From: Mumia sp. Pv4-285
GTDB lineage: Bacteria > Actinomycetota > Actinomycetes > Propionibacteriales > Nocardioidaceae
Direction: 5' to 3'
Assembly: GCF_041320275.1 (NCBI RefSeq)
Contig: NZ_CP162023.1
Coordinates: 806,001 to 870,000 of the forward strand
Length of the DNA: 64,000 nucleotides
The notes below the pieces were generated by a model, which was not told the origin of the DNA, ran no database searches, and saw only the letters and a list, made by a program, of their open reading frames with translations. The first letter of the stretch is position 1. Each line of letters starts with the position of its first letter. Shown here piece after piece: positions 9,228 to 17,722 of this stretch. A program made the translations under genes and the position numbers.

Positions 9228-10094
9228 ATGTCAGAGCTTCGCTTCGACGACCGAGTGGCGATCGTGACCGGCGCCGGCGGAGGCCTGGGGAACGCCTACG
9301 CGAGACTGCTCGCCGACCGTGGCGCGAAGGTCGTGGTCAACGACCTGGACGTCAAGAACGACAGTGGTCAGACGCCCGCCGGGGTCGTGGTCGAGGCGAT
9401 CGAGTCTGCAGGGGGAACGGCGGTCGCCCACAACGCGGCCGCTGGTTCGCCTGGTGCGGGCGAGGCGATGGTCCAGACCGCCCTGGACGCATTCGGTCGC
9501 GTCGACATCGTCGTGAACAACGCCGGGGTCGTACGAGACCGCTCCTTCGCCAAGATGTCGGCCGACGAGCTGTCAGAGGTCCTGGCTGTCCACTTCCATG
9601 GTGCGTTCGACCTCACGCAGGCTGCATGGCCGCACCTGCGCCAGCAGGAGTACGGACGGGTCGTCCTCACGACGTCGGTCGCGGGGCTGTTCGGCAACCT
9701 CGGCCAGGCCAACTACTCCTCCGCGAAGGCGGCGGTCGTCGGGCTCGCGCGGACGCTCGCGGTCGAGGGGGCGCGCAAGGGGATCAAGGTCAACGTGATC
9801 TCCCCGGGAGCTGCGACGGACATGACCAGAGCAATGCTTCCCGAGAACCTCCACGACAAGATGTCGCCCGACCGTGTCGCGCCGATGGTCGGCTATCTGT
9901 GCCACGAGTCGTGCTCGGTGTCGGGCGAGATCTTCTTCGCGGTTGCCGGGAGCTTCGCCAGGAACTTCATCGCGGTCACCAAGGGCTACGAGAACCCGGA
10001 TGCGTCGATCGATGACATCGCCGAGCACGTCGACACGATCATGGACCTGTCGGAGTGGAGCATCCCGGGCCAAGCCGTCGAGATCCCGGAGTGA
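9228..10094 (+). CDS. SDR 3-hydroxyacyl-CoA dehydrogenase (MFE-2/Hsd4B-like)
   Basis: A 288-residue short-chain dehydrogenase. The cofactor motif TGAGGGLGNAY is at residue 15, NNAGV follows, and the catalytic tyrosine and lysine are in NYSSAKAA. The C-terminal region after ISPGAATDMT resembles the dehydrogenase domain of peroxisomal multifunctional enzyme 2 and actinobacterial (3R)-hydroxyacyl-CoA dehydrogenases. It likely oxidises a 3-hydroxyacyl-CoA to 3-ketoacyl-CoA. ATG 9228 is favoured over the GTG one codon earlier, since AGGAGAG then has normal spacing. Downstream on the same strand are an acyl-CoA ligase three bases on, a MaoC hydratase, a crotonase and a second ligase; the divergent thiolase completes a beta-oxidation set. 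Confidence 0.88.
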   Translation: MSELRFDDRVAIVTGAGGGLGNAYARLLADRGAKVVVNDLDVKNDSGQTPAGVVVEAIESAGGTAVAHNAAAGSPGAGEAMVQTALDAFGRVDIVVNNAGVVRDRSFAKMSADELSEVLAVHFHGAFDLTQAAWPHLRQQEYGRVVLTTSVAGLFGNLGQANYSSAKAAVVGLARTLAVEGARKGIKVNVISPGAATDMTRAMLPENLHDKMSPDRVAPMVGYLCHESCSVSGEIFFAVAGSFARNFIAVTKGYENPDASIDDIAEHVDTIMDLSEWSIPGQAVEIPE

Positions 10095-10097
10095 GCC

Positions 10098-11726
10098 ATG
10101 GGCCCGAGCAGACCCCGCACGAGCCTCGCTGATCAACGACAGGTCGGCCCGACGTCCTTGTGGACCGCCGACCTCCTGGGGGAGGTGGCCGAGGACACCA
10201 TTCCCGGCGTCCTCGCCCGTCGCCTCCCCGAGCTTGCGGACACCCCGGCCGTCACGTGGTGGGCGAACGACGCGTGGCAGCAGATGTCCTTCGCCCAGCT
10301 GGCAGATGACGCCGAGCTCGTGGCGCGGGCGATCGCCGGGTCGGTCGAACCAGGAAGTCGTGTCGCCGTGTGGGGGCGCAACTCCGTGCCCTACGTGGTC
10401 CTGCTGTACGGGTGCGCCCTCGCCGGCGCCGTGCTCACGCCGCTCAACACCGGGTGGAGCGACGACGAGGCAGTCCACGGGCTCCAGCTCACGACGCCCG
10501 GGCTGATGTTTGCTGGGAGGTTCGCGAACGGTGACGAGGTCCTCCCGAGGGCGTCGGCGTTGGCAGGCGCGATCCCGGTGCACAGTCTCGACGGGCTGCT
10601 GTCGTGGGCGCGCGATCAACCTCCGGGTCCGCTCCCCGAGCTTCGTCCCACGGATCCGTTCCTGATCCAGTTCACCTCGGGTACGACCGGGAGGGCGAAG
10701 GGTGCGGTCGTCAGCCACCGCGGCGCGATCAACGGTGCGCTTCAGCGCAACCTGCACGACGTGACCCCCCCGAACGACGTGTGGCTCAATCCCGTGCCGT
10801 ACCACCACGTCGGTGGCTCATGCTTCGTCATCCTCGGCGGGTTGATGACCGGTGGCGCGTTCGTGATGGTCGACCGCTGGGACCCTGTCGCGGCAACTGC
10901 GCTGCTTCGTACGGGAGTGGTCACCCGCGTCGGCGGTGTGCCGACGATGTTGGTCGACCTCCTCGACCGACTCGGCGACGAGGCCTCACAGACCGGGGTG
11001 GTGTCGGTCTCGCTGGGAGGGGCCACGGTCCGACGCTCGCTGGTCGAGCGGATCCGCAAGACCTTGGATGCACCGACCGTGATCTCGTACGGCCAGTCCG
11101 AGTGTCCGCTGATCTCGTCGACCTCGCTGGCCGACAACCCAGAGACGATCGCGCGGACCGTCGGTCGGCCGCTTCCGGGAGCGACCGTCCGGATCGCCGA
11201 CGTCGAGACCGGTGAGATCTGCCCGATCGGTGTCCCAGGGGAGATCCAGGTCCAGTCGCCCAACGTGATGAGCGGCTACTGGGACGATCCCGAGCAGACC
11301 TCGAAGACCATGACGGCCGACGGCTTCCTGCGCACGGGCGACCTCGCCGTCATGGACGAATGGGGTTACCTCGAGTTCCGAGACCGTGCGCGCGACGTGA
11401 TCATCCGAGGCGGTGAGAACATCTACCCCGCCGAGATCGAGGACCTCTTGGTCCAGCATCCGCAGGTGCTCAACGCGGTGCTCGTCGGCATCGACGACGA
11501 ACGACTCGGCGAGCGGGTGGGTGCCGCCGTCGTGCTCGCGCCAGACAGCAGCGCCTCCGGTGACGACCTCGCCGACTACCTCTCCGACAAGGTCGCGCGG
11601 TTCAAGATCCCGGTCGCCTGGCGGTTCGTCGACCAGCTGCCCATGACCGTCTCGGGAAAGGTCCGCAGGTTCGTCGTCCGGCAGGAGACGAACTCCGCTG
11701 CGTCAGAAGCTGCACCCACCCCCTGA
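10098..11726 (+). CDS. AMP-forming acyl-CoA ligase
   Basis: A 542-residue ANL-family acyl-CoA ligase. The nucleotide loop reads QFTSGTTGRAKGAV near residue 193, followed by VPYHHVGGSC, a GQSEC motif in the A5 region, GYWDDPEQT, the hinge aspartate in RTGDLAVMDE, and the C-terminal IRGGENIYPAEIED and SGKVRRF with the adenylation lysine. It starts three bases after the SDR stop and so belongs to the operon controlled by site 3. It closely resembles the ligase at 13419-15014 in layout and motifs, with only two genes between them, which suggests a local duplication with separated substrate range. The acid it activates is not known. Confidence 0.9.
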   Translation: MGPSRPRTSLADQRQVGPTSLWTADLLGEVAEDTIPGVLARRLPELADTPAVTWWANDAWQQMSFAQLADDAELVARAIAGSVEPGSRVAVWGRNSVPYVVLLYGCALAGAVLTPLNTGWSDDEAVHGLQLTTPGLMFAGRFANGDEVLPRASALAGAIPVHSLDGLLSWARDQPPGPLPELRPTDPFLIQFTSGTTGRAKGAVVSHRGAINGALQRNLHDVTPPNDVWLNPVPYHHVGGSCFVILGGLMTGGAFVMVDRWDPVAATALLRTGVVTRVGGVPTMLVDLLDRLGDEASQTGVVSVSLGGATVRRSLVERIRKTLDAPTVISYGQSECPLISSTSLADNPETIARTVGRPLPGATVRIADVETGEICPIGVPGEIQVQSPNVMSGYWDDPEQTSKTMTADGFLRTGDLAVMDEWGYLEFRDRARDVIIRGGENIYPAEIEDLLVQHPQVLNAVLVGIDDERLGERVGAAVVLAPDSSASGDDLADYLSDKVARFKIPVAWRFVDQLPMTVSGKVRRFVVRQETNSAASEAAPTP

Positions 11727-11752
11727 TCCGATCCACCCAAGGAGCCAAGCGC

Positions 11753-12631
11753 ATGCCGATCGACCCCGCCGCAGCCCTCGACGCTGCACCCACGGTCGAA
11801 CAGATCAGCTGGCAGGAGTCCGACGTCCTGCTCTACCATCTCGCCCTCGGAGCCGGGTCGGACCCGACTGACGAGCGTCAGCTCGCGTACGCGACCGAGA
11901 GCGGGGACGCGGTGCTCCCGACGTTCGCCGTCGTGGCGCCCACCTTGCGAGCCACCGCTCCACCGTTGATTCGGTTCCCTGGGGTCGACGTGGATCTGCG
12001 TACGATCCTGCACGCGAGCCAGCGTGTGGAAGTCCATCACCCGATCCCGCGCGACGGCAAGGCTGAGGTGTCGACCGGCGTGACGGCTCTGCACGACAAG
12101 GGTTCGGCCGCGGTCATCGTCGTCGACAGCCAGGCCGTCGACGCCGAAGGCGAGCCGCTGTGGACCTCGAGCATGCGGATGTACTCGCGAGGCGAGGGTG
12201 GGTTCGGTGGCGATCGCGGGCCCTCGGGGCCCCCCGGACCGCCGGACCGCGCGCCTGACCAGTGCATCGAGACGAGCACCTTGCCACAGCAGGCGCTGCT
12301 GTACCGCCTGCTCGGCGACCGCAATCCCCTGCACAGCGTCCCGGCTGTCGCCGCGGCGGCAGGGTTCCCGCAGCCGATCCTGCACGGCTTGTGCACCTAT
12401 GGACTGGTCTGTCGCGCGATCGTCGATCGAGTGCTTGGCGGACGCGTCGCGTCCGTGCGCTCGATGGAAGCGCGCTTCGCAGGTGTCGTCTTTCCCGGCG
12501 AGACTCTGCGAACGGCGGTCTGGGTGCAGTCGGACCGGATACTGTTCGCGACCAAGGTCGCCAGCCGGGACGACGCACCGGCGCTGACGGGCGGCGAGAT
12601 CGTCCTGACCGCCGAGGAGGAAGCACCATGA
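11753..12631 (+). CDS. MaoC-type double-hotdog enoyl-CoA hydratase
   Basis: A 292-residue protein of the MFE-2 hydratase-2 kind, with an N-terminal hotdog-like half without catalytic residues and a C-terminal active half. The signature YRLLGDRNPLHSVP near residue 180, with the Asp/His pair of the hydratase-2 motif, is followed by GFPQPILHGLCTYG. It would add water to a 2-enoyl-CoA to give the (3R)-hydroxyacyl-CoA, the substrate for the SDR encoded upstream in the same operon. A glycine/proline-rich linker (about residues 145-160) joins the halves. The stop overlaps the next start as ATGA. Related actinobacterial proteins act on steroid side chains; that role is only inferred here. Confidence 0.88.
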   Translation: MPIDPAAALDAAPTVEQISWQESDVLLYHLALGAGSDPTDERQLAYATESGDAVLPTFAVVAPTLRATAPPLIRFPGVDVDLRTILHASQRVEVHHPIPRDGKAEVSTGVTALHDKGSAAVIVVDSQAVDAEGEPLWTSSMRMYSRGEGGFGGDRGPSGPPGPPDRAPDQCIETSTLPQQALLYRLLGDRNPLHSVPAVAAAAGFPQPILHGLCTYGLVCRAIVDRVLGGRVASVRSMEARFAGVVFPGETLRTAVWVQSDRILFATKVASRDDAPALTGGEIVLTAEEEAP

Positions 12632-13392
12632 GTGTCGAAGTGGTGAGGGACGATGGTCTCGTCGAGATCACTCTCAGCGCGCCCGAGCGGCGCAACGCCC
12701 TCTCGCCGGCGGAGTTCGCCGACCTGGGTGAGGTCCTGCGACGGATCGCCAGCACCTCAGCCGATCGTGCGGTACTGATCACCGGGGCTGGCGGTGCCTT
12801 CTGCGCGGGCGCGTACCTCGCCGAGGAGGTGCCGGACGAGTCCACGGTGGCGATCATGGGTCGGATCCATGAGGCCGCGCTCGCGCTCCACCGAATTCCG
12901 CAGCCCGTGGTCGCCGCAGTCGACGGGCCTGCGTACGGCGCCGGGATGAGCATCGCGCTCGCTGCTGACCTGGTGCTGGCGTCAAGCCGGGCCACGTTCT
13001 GCCAGGTCTTCGTGAAGCGTGGGCTCGTTCCGGACTTCGGCAGCTCGTGGCTGCTGCCGCGGATCGTCGGCCTTCACGCCGCCAAGCGGCTTGCGCTGCT
13101 CGGCGAGCCCGTCGACGCGGTCGCGGCGCTGGATCTCGGCATCGCCACGGAGGTGCTCGACGAGAGCGAGCTCCTCGAAAGGGCACGCGCGCTCGCGCGA
13201 CAGCTGGCCGCCGGCCCGCCGATCGCGCAACGGCTGACCAAGCAGCTCCTGAACGCCTCGTTCAGCAGGGGGTTCGACGACCAGCTCGATGCCGAGGCGA
13301 GCGCGGCCGCGGTGGCGACCGGCACCGCCGACGTCGCCGAGGCGTTTGCAGCATTTGCCCAGAAGCGCTCCGCTGTCTTCAGCGGGCGCTGA
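12628..13392 (+). CDS. enoyl-CoA hydratase/isomerase family protein
   Basis: A 254-residue crotonase-fold protein. The oxyanion-hole segment reads FCAGAYL, where the common form is CAGADL; the aspartate is replaced by tyrosine. The second oxyanion block GPAYGAGMSIALAADL is normal, and the active-site loop reads KRGLVPDFGSSWLLPR. The usual paired catalytic glutamates are not both present, so it may be an isomerase or a C-C bond hydrolase/lyase and not a plain hydratase. It starts within the MaoC stop (ATGA) and precedes a CoA ligase by 26 bases, in the operon controlled by site 3. Confidence 0.85.
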   Translation: MSVEVVRDDGLVEITLSAPERRNALSPAEFADLGEVLRRIASTSADRAVLITGAGGAFCAGAYLAEEVPDESTVAIMGRIHEAALALHRIPQPVVAAVDGPAYGAGMSIALAADLVLASSRATFCQVFVKRGLVPDFGSSWLLPRIVGLHAAKRLALLGEPVDAVAALDLGIATEVLDESELLERARALARQLAAGPPIAQRLTKQLLNASFSRGFDDQLDAEASAAAVATGTADVAEAFAAFAQKRSAVFSGR

Positions 13393-13418
13393 CGAGTCAC
13401 ACGACCAGGGAGACGACG

Positions 13419-15014
13419 ATGACGGGAACGATGCAGTCGGAGCGGCGACGCGTGGGGCCGCTCTCGCAATGGGACGCCGACGAGAGCCCGGACCTTCTCG
13501 AGGAGTCGATCGGTGAGATTCTCCTGCGCCGTGCGGCCGAACAGGGTGAACGCCCGGCTGTGCACTGGCTCGTCGACGGCCAGGTGCGCTCGCTCAGCTA
13601 TGCCGATCTCGCTGCGCAGGCGACCCGGGCCGCCCATGCGATCGCCGGGTGCGTCGACAAGGGCGAGCGGATGGCGATCTGGTCTCGCAACGAGCTCTCG
13701 TGGATCGTTCTCGAGTACGCGGCTGCACTCGCTGGTGTCATCCTCACGCCGTTCAACACTGCATGGTCGGACGGCGAGGTGCGCCACGCGATCGCCTTGA
13801 CGACCCCGACCCTCGTCTTCGCGGGGACAGATGCGCGCGGTGACGACCTTTCGGAGCGCGTCAAGCCGCTCGCCGGAGGCATCGACGTCGTCGCCATGGG
13901 CGAGCTGGACGAGTGGGTAGCCGGCCAGCCGGAGCACCCGCTTCCCGAGGTCTCTGCCGAGGATCCGTTCCTGATCCAGTTCACCTCGGGGACGACTGGC
14001 CGCGCCAAGGGCGCGGTGCTCTCGCAGCGGTCCGCCCTCAACTGCGCCTATCAGCGGAACCGTGCCGAGGTGATCGTCGACGACGACTGCTACTGCAACC
14101 CGGTGCCGTACCACCACGTCGGCGGCTCGTGCTCGGTGATCCTGGGCGGCGTCTCGGACGGCGGAGCGATCGTCCTGCTCCAGCGTTGGATCCCCGAGGA
14201 CGTCGTACGGCTCCTCGAGTCAGGAGTCGCCACCCGGGTCGGCGGCGTGCCGACGATGATGATCGACCTTGTCGCGCGACTGAAGGAGGGTGGCGGGCAG
14301 CAGTACGGCCTGGCATCTGTCTCGGTGGGGGGCGCCCAGGTCCCGGAGTACCTCATCGAGGAGGTCGCCCAGCTGTTCGGAGCTCCGGTCGTGAACACCT
14401 ACGCGCAGTCGGAGAGCCCGATGATCACCACCACGTCGTCGACCGACGAGGCTTCGATCATCTCGACGACGGTGGGGCGGCCCGCAGGTGGAGTCAGCCT
14501 CAGGATCGTCGCCCCTGACAGCGGTGAGGTCGTCCCCGTGGGCGAGCCGGGAGAGATCGTCGTGAAGTCGCCGTACGTGATGATGGGGTACTGGGACATG
14601 CCCGAGCAGACTGCCGCTGCGTCCACGGCGGACGGCTACCTCAAGACCGGCGACCTCGCCTCGATGGACGAGTTCGGCAACATCTCGTTCCGCGGTCGCG
14701 CGCGAGACGTGATCATCCGAGGCGGCGAGAACATCTATCCCGCCGAGGTGGAGGAGATCGTCGCGCAGCATCCCGACGTGGCAGGTGTCGTGGTCGTCGG
14801 AGCACCTGACGAGCGGTACGGAGAGCGCCCGGTCGGCGTCGTCGTACGCCGTCCAGGGAGCTCGGTGACCGGCGAGGCGCTGTCGGAGTATCTCGCTGGC
14901 GAGCTGGCGCGGTTCAAGATCCCGACGTCGTGGAGGTTCGTCGACGAGTTCCCGATGACGGCCTCGGGCAAGGTTCGCCGGTTCCTGCTTCGCGAGGCGG
15001 CCGCCGAGGAGTGA
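13419..15014 (+). CDS. AMP-forming acyl-CoA ligase
   Basis: A 531-residue ANL-family ligase starting at ATG 13419 after AGGGAG. Motifs mirror those of the ligase at 10098: QFTSGTTGRAKGAV, VPYHHVGGSC, YAQSESPM in the A5 region, KTGDLASMDE, IRGGENIYPAEVEE and the terminal SGKVRRF. The two are clear paralogues inside one operon. This is the last gene of the five-gene operon from operator site 3; a hairpin at 15022-15052 lies just after its stop, between it and the convergent CoA-transferase gene. The exact acid is unknown; having two similar ligases suggests acids of different ring or chain length from one substrate. Confidence 0.9.
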   Translation: MTGTMQSERRRVGPLSQWDADESPDLLEESIGEILLRRAAEQGERPAVHWLVDGQVRSLSYADLAAQATRAAHAIAGCVDKGERMAIWSRNELSWIVLEYAAALAGVILTPFNTAWSDGEVRHAIALTTPTLVFAGTDARGDDLSERVKPLAGGIDVVAMGELDEWVAGQPEHPLPEVSAEDPFLIQFTSGTTGRAKGAVLSQRSALNCAYQRNRAEVIVDDDCYCNPVPYHHVGGSCSVILGGVSDGGAIVLLQRWIPEDVVRLLESGVATRVGGVPTMMIDLVARLKEGGGQQYGLASVSVGGAQVPEYLIEEVAQLFGAPVVNTYAQSESPMITTTSSTDEASIISTTVGRPAGGVSLRIVAPDSGEVVPVGEPGEIVVKSPYVMMGYWDMPEQTAAASTADGYLKTGDLASMDEFGNISFRGRARDVIIRGGENIYPAEVEEIVAQHPDVAGVVVVGAPDERYGERPVGVVVRRPGSSVTGEALSEYLAGELARFKIPTSWRFVDEFPMTASGKVRRFLLREAAAEE

Positions 15015-15021
15015 GACTCGC

Positions 15022-15052
15022 CGGCTACCGGAAGCCGCGCTTGCGGTAGCCG
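15022..15052. terminator. hairpin between convergent operons
   Basis: CGGCTACCG (15022-15030) and CGGTAGCCG (15044-15052) are perfect 9-bp arms around a 13-base loop. The hairpin starts eight bases after the ligase stop and covers the stop codon of the convergent CoA-transferase B gene. No clear U-run follows, as is common in high-GC actinobacteria. It may end transcription from both sides. Confidence 0.55.
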
Positions 15053-15828
15053 TGCGGGTCGATGGTGGTCCGGAGCAGGCTGACCTCTGCGGATGAGGGC
15101 GGGGGAGTCTCACCCAGATCGGCCGCGACCACTGGCTCGAACCCGGTCGCGTCGAGGACGTCCTCGAGCCCGACCCCAGGATGGAGGGTGCGCAGCCGCA
15201 TCCGCTGCGAGGTCGGCTCGAAGTCGAACACTGCGAGGTTGGTGATCACGATCTCGGGTCCGCCCGCGAGCCCGAGCTGGGCGCGCTCGCCGTGCCCGTC
15301 GAGATAGCCGATCGCTGACCGGAAGTCGACGCGCTCGACGAGGCTGCGGGGAGAGTGGTCGGGCACGAAGTAGATCAACCGCTTGCTCAGAGACCCCATG
15401 TCGGCCAGACCCGCCGAGCCGGGCAGCCGTACGCGGGGTTGATGGAAGTCGCCGATGACTGAGCTGTTGGCGTTGCCGAACGCATCGAGCTGTGCCGCAC
15501 CGACACAGAACGTACGGAACCGCCGTACGTCGGAGACCCAGTCCCACAGCTCGTCGGCGACATCGACGTACATCAGCGCGCTGTCCCACATGGGCCACTC
15601 GAAGGTTGACGCCGTCAGGCGTGGACTCGAAGGGTCCACGCCCGATCCGCCGGCGACCCACGCAAGATCCGGTGCATGCGTTCGCCGGGCGAGCTCGATG
15701 GCACACACCGGTACGAACGACGAGAGCCCGTTGAGCACCTGGTCGTCGTTGCGGAACTCGGCCGCCATCCTGCTCACCACGAGCTCGTCGACGGTGTAGT
15801 CGGCCGGATCGGGCACGAGAGTGGTCAT
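15025..15828 (-). CDS. CoA-transferase family protein, beta subunit (IpdB-like)
   Basis: A 267-residue protein of the class I CoA-transferase beta fold. By eye it resembles IpdB of the cholesterol pathway in its order of segments: an early SSFVPVCAIELARR helix, an AQLDAFGNANSSVIG stretch (GAxQxDxxGNxN form), and LRTLHPGVGLEDVLDATGFEP near the C terminus, a block shared by IpdB and 3-oxoadipate CoA-transferases. IpdAB is a ring-opening hydrolase and not a transferase, so this pair may cleave a ring beta-diketone CoA ester. ATG 15828 is preferred (four bases after the alpha subunit stop) over an in-frame start inside that gene. It is the last gene of the operon from site 4. Confidence 0.85.
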   Translation of the reverse strand: MTTLVPDPADYTVDELVVSRMAAEFRNDDQVLNGLSSFVPVCAIELARRTHAPDLAWVAGGSGVDPSSPRLTASTFEWPMWDSALMYVDVADELWDWVSDVRRFRTFCVGAAQLDAFGNANSSVIGDFHQPRVRLPGSAGLADMGSLSKRLIYFVPDHSPRSLVERVDFRSAIGYLDGHGERAQLGLAGGPEIVITNLAVFDFEPTSQRMRLRTLHPGVGLEDVLDATGFEPVVAADLGETPPPSSAEVSLLRTTIDPHGYRKRGFR

Positions 15829-15832
15829 CGAT

Positions 15833-16714
15833 TCACCGCCCGATGGTGAGGTCGGCGAGGCGGCGCTCACCGACGAGGGCCAGGTAGTCGTCGTGGGACG
15901 CCGGTGAGATCACCCAGCGCGCGAGAAACTCCGCGGCGCTCGCCTGGTCGGACGCGGCCGCGGTCCACGACTCGAAGAACGCGGTGTCGTAGTCGTAGAC
16001 CGGGAACAGCGAGGTCGGATGAGCCCCGTTCGGGGCCTCGACGACGGCGTCGACCGCGAAGCTCGGCAAGATCGTCTGCTGGGGCGTGCGCCGGAGCTGC
16101 TCGGTGTCGACGATCTCTTCGACACTCACGACGACGCGCTGCGAGGCACGCGGCAGCAGGACCGTCATCGGATGCCGTGGTCCGTGCTCGACCGCGATGT
16201 TGCCTCGTACGTCCCCGCGGTGCGCGTGAAGGATCGCGACATCGGGACGAAGCGCCTTGCACGCGACCACGGGGCCGCCGCCGAAGGGATCCTCGATCAC
16301 GGCGACGTTGGGGTTGCCGACCTTCAGCAGGTCCGTACCGAGCATGCCGCGCGTCGGCAGGAACGGCAGCCCTCGCGCAGCGGCGCCGAGCCGTGCGAGC
16401 AACGCTGTCTCGGACAGCTCCTCGACCGTGATGTCGCCGGCCTCGACAGCACGCCGGAACCTCTGGCACATCCCATGGCTCTCCATGGTGGCCGCGGCGA
16501 AGGTGGCCCGGTCGAGGGCGCCGGCGGTCGCCAACCAGTCCAGCGCCATCGAACCGCTGAGCGAGACGACCTGCAGGTTGCGCAGGCCCGCGGCGATGAC
16601 CGCACGCACCAGACTCATCGGGGCGCACTGGGTGGGCCCGGACTGGAGACCGACGACGTCGCCGTCACGGATGAGACCGACGGCGTCCTCCGCTGACATC
16701 ACCTTGCTGGACAT
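15833..16714 (-). CDS. CoA-transferase family protein, alpha subunit (IpdA-like)
   Basis: A 293-residue class I CoA-transferase alpha-fold protein. Features shared by eye with IpdA are the N-terminal helix and GxxxG-like turn (VVGLQSGPTQCAPMSLVRA), the segment GLPFLPTRGMLGTDLL after residue 115, PDVAILHAHRGDVRGN, and VVEAPNGAHPTS. Glu102 in ELSETALL lies about where the catalytic glutamate of IpdA falls relative to LPFLP; this is a by-eye placement. It lies seven bases after a crotonase gene and four bases before the beta subunit start. A role in hydrolytic ring opening of a CoA-linked cyclic ketone is inferred; simple CoA transfer is the alternative. Confidence 0.85.
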   Translation of the reverse strand: MSSKVMSAEDAVGLIRDGDVVGLQSGPTQCAPMSLVRAVIAAGLRNLQVVSLSGSMALDWLATAGALDRATFAAATMESHGMCQRFRRAVEAGDITVEELSETALLARLGAAARGLPFLPTRGMLGTDLLKVGNPNVAVIEDPFGGGPVVACKALRPDVAILHAHRGDVRGNIAVEHGPRHPMTVLLPRASQRVVVSVEEIVDTEQLRRTPQQTILPSFAVDAVVEAPNGAHPTSLFPVYDYDTAFFESWTAAASDQASAAEFLARWVISPASHDDYLALVGERRLADLTIGR

Positions 16715-16721
16715 CGCCGCC

Positions 16722-17618
16722 TCAGCGTCCTGTGATCGTCGGGGCCGCGTAGGCCGGTGCCGGCACGGCGGCGAAGACGTCGGGGAGGTCGGTGCTCACG
16801 CGGTCCGGGAACTGTGGAGCGCGCTTCTCGAAGAACGAGGCGACGCCTTCCTGGACGTCCAGGCTCGCGCTGCGAGACGCGAGGGCATGCGTCTCGATCT
16901 CGTGCGCCTGCATCGGGTGGGCGAGCTCGAGCGACCGCCACAGCATGCGGCGCGAGAGTGCGACGGAGACGGGGGCCACGCTCGCACTGAGACGACGGGC
17001 GATCGCGTACGTCTCCTCCATCAGTCGGTCTGCGGGGTGCACGGCGTGCAGCAGTCCCTTGGCCTGGGCTTCCTGCGCGGTGATCATGCGTGCTGTGAGC
17101 ACCCACTCCTGGGCGGTGGACATGCCGACGAGCCGGGGCAGGAACCAGCTCGAGCACGCTTCTGGGACAAGCCCGCGGGCGGTGAAGACGAAACCGATCT
17201 GTGCGGTGTCCGTCGACAGGCGGAGATCCGCCGCCAACGTGAACGAGATGCCTCCACCGACGGCGTGGCCGTTGAGGGCGACGATCACGGGCTTGAGAGA
17301 GTCGTAGATCCGCAGCGCGAGGATCCCGTTCGCGTCTCGACGTGGAGGGGCCGGAGGAGCCGCATCCGGCCGGGACGCGCCACTCGTGCCGAACCAGTCC
17401 GCGAACGTGTCTGCTCCCGCGCTGAGGTCCGCGCCGGCGCAGAACGCCCGACCGGCACCCGTGATCACGACGCAGCGCACCTCGTCGTCGGCGTCGCACC
17501 GGTCGAAGGCCGCGACGATGTCGTCGATCATCGTGTCGGTCAGCGCGTTGAGCCGGTCGGGACGCGACAGCGTGATGGTCGCGACGTGGTTCTCGAGGGC
17601 GAATGCGATGTCACTCAT
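16722..17618 (-). CDS. enoyl-CoA hydratase/isomerase family protein
   Basis: A 298-residue crotonase. The first oxyanion block is AFCAGADLSAG, the second is GHAVGGGISFTLAADLRL, and the active-site loop reads TARGLVPEACSSWFLPRLVG with a glutamate in the second catalytic position. There is a roughly 20-residue proline-rich insertion near residue 85 and a proline/alanine-rich C-terminal tail. It heads the minus-strand operon crotonase-CoA-transferase A-B. In the steroid HIP pathway a crotonase (EchA20) opens one ring just before IpdAB opens the last; the same gene neighbourhood here is suggestive, but the assignment is inferred. Confidence 0.88.
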   Translation of the reverse strand: MSDIAFALENHVATITLSRPDRLNALTDTMIDDIVAAFDRCDADDEVRCVVITGAGRAFCAGADLSAGADTFADWFGTSGASRPDAAPPAPPRRDANGILALRIYDSLKPVIVALNGHAVGGGISFTLAADLRLSTDTAQIGFVFTARGLVPEACSSWFLPRLVGMSTAQEWVLTARMITAQEAQAKGLLHAVHPADRLMEETYAIARRLSASVAPVSVALSRRMLWRSLELAHPMQAHEIETHALASRSASLDVQEGVASFFEKRAPQFPDRVSTDLPDVFAAVPAPAYAAPTITGR

Positions 17619-17656
17619 GGCTTCTCCCGCCCTCCGTGAGCAATCCCTCTCGTGAC

Positions 17657-17686
17657 ACCCTAGTCAACCGACTGGTTGGCTGGCAA
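17657..17686. promoter_or_regulatory. promoter with regulon operator, site 4
   Basis: The operator ACCGACTGGTTGGC lies at 17667-17680. On the minus strand TTGCCA (complement of 17681-17686) and TAGGGT (complement of 17657-17662) are 18 bp apart, so the operator fills the spacer of the promoter for the crotonase-CoA-transferase operon. The divergent ACAD at 17723 lies just downstream on the other side and may share this control, though no convincing plus-strand -10 is visible. Confidence 0.72.
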
Positions 17687-17722
17687 GGTGGAGGGCGTCA
17701 ACGCCGGTCAGAAGAGGTGGAC

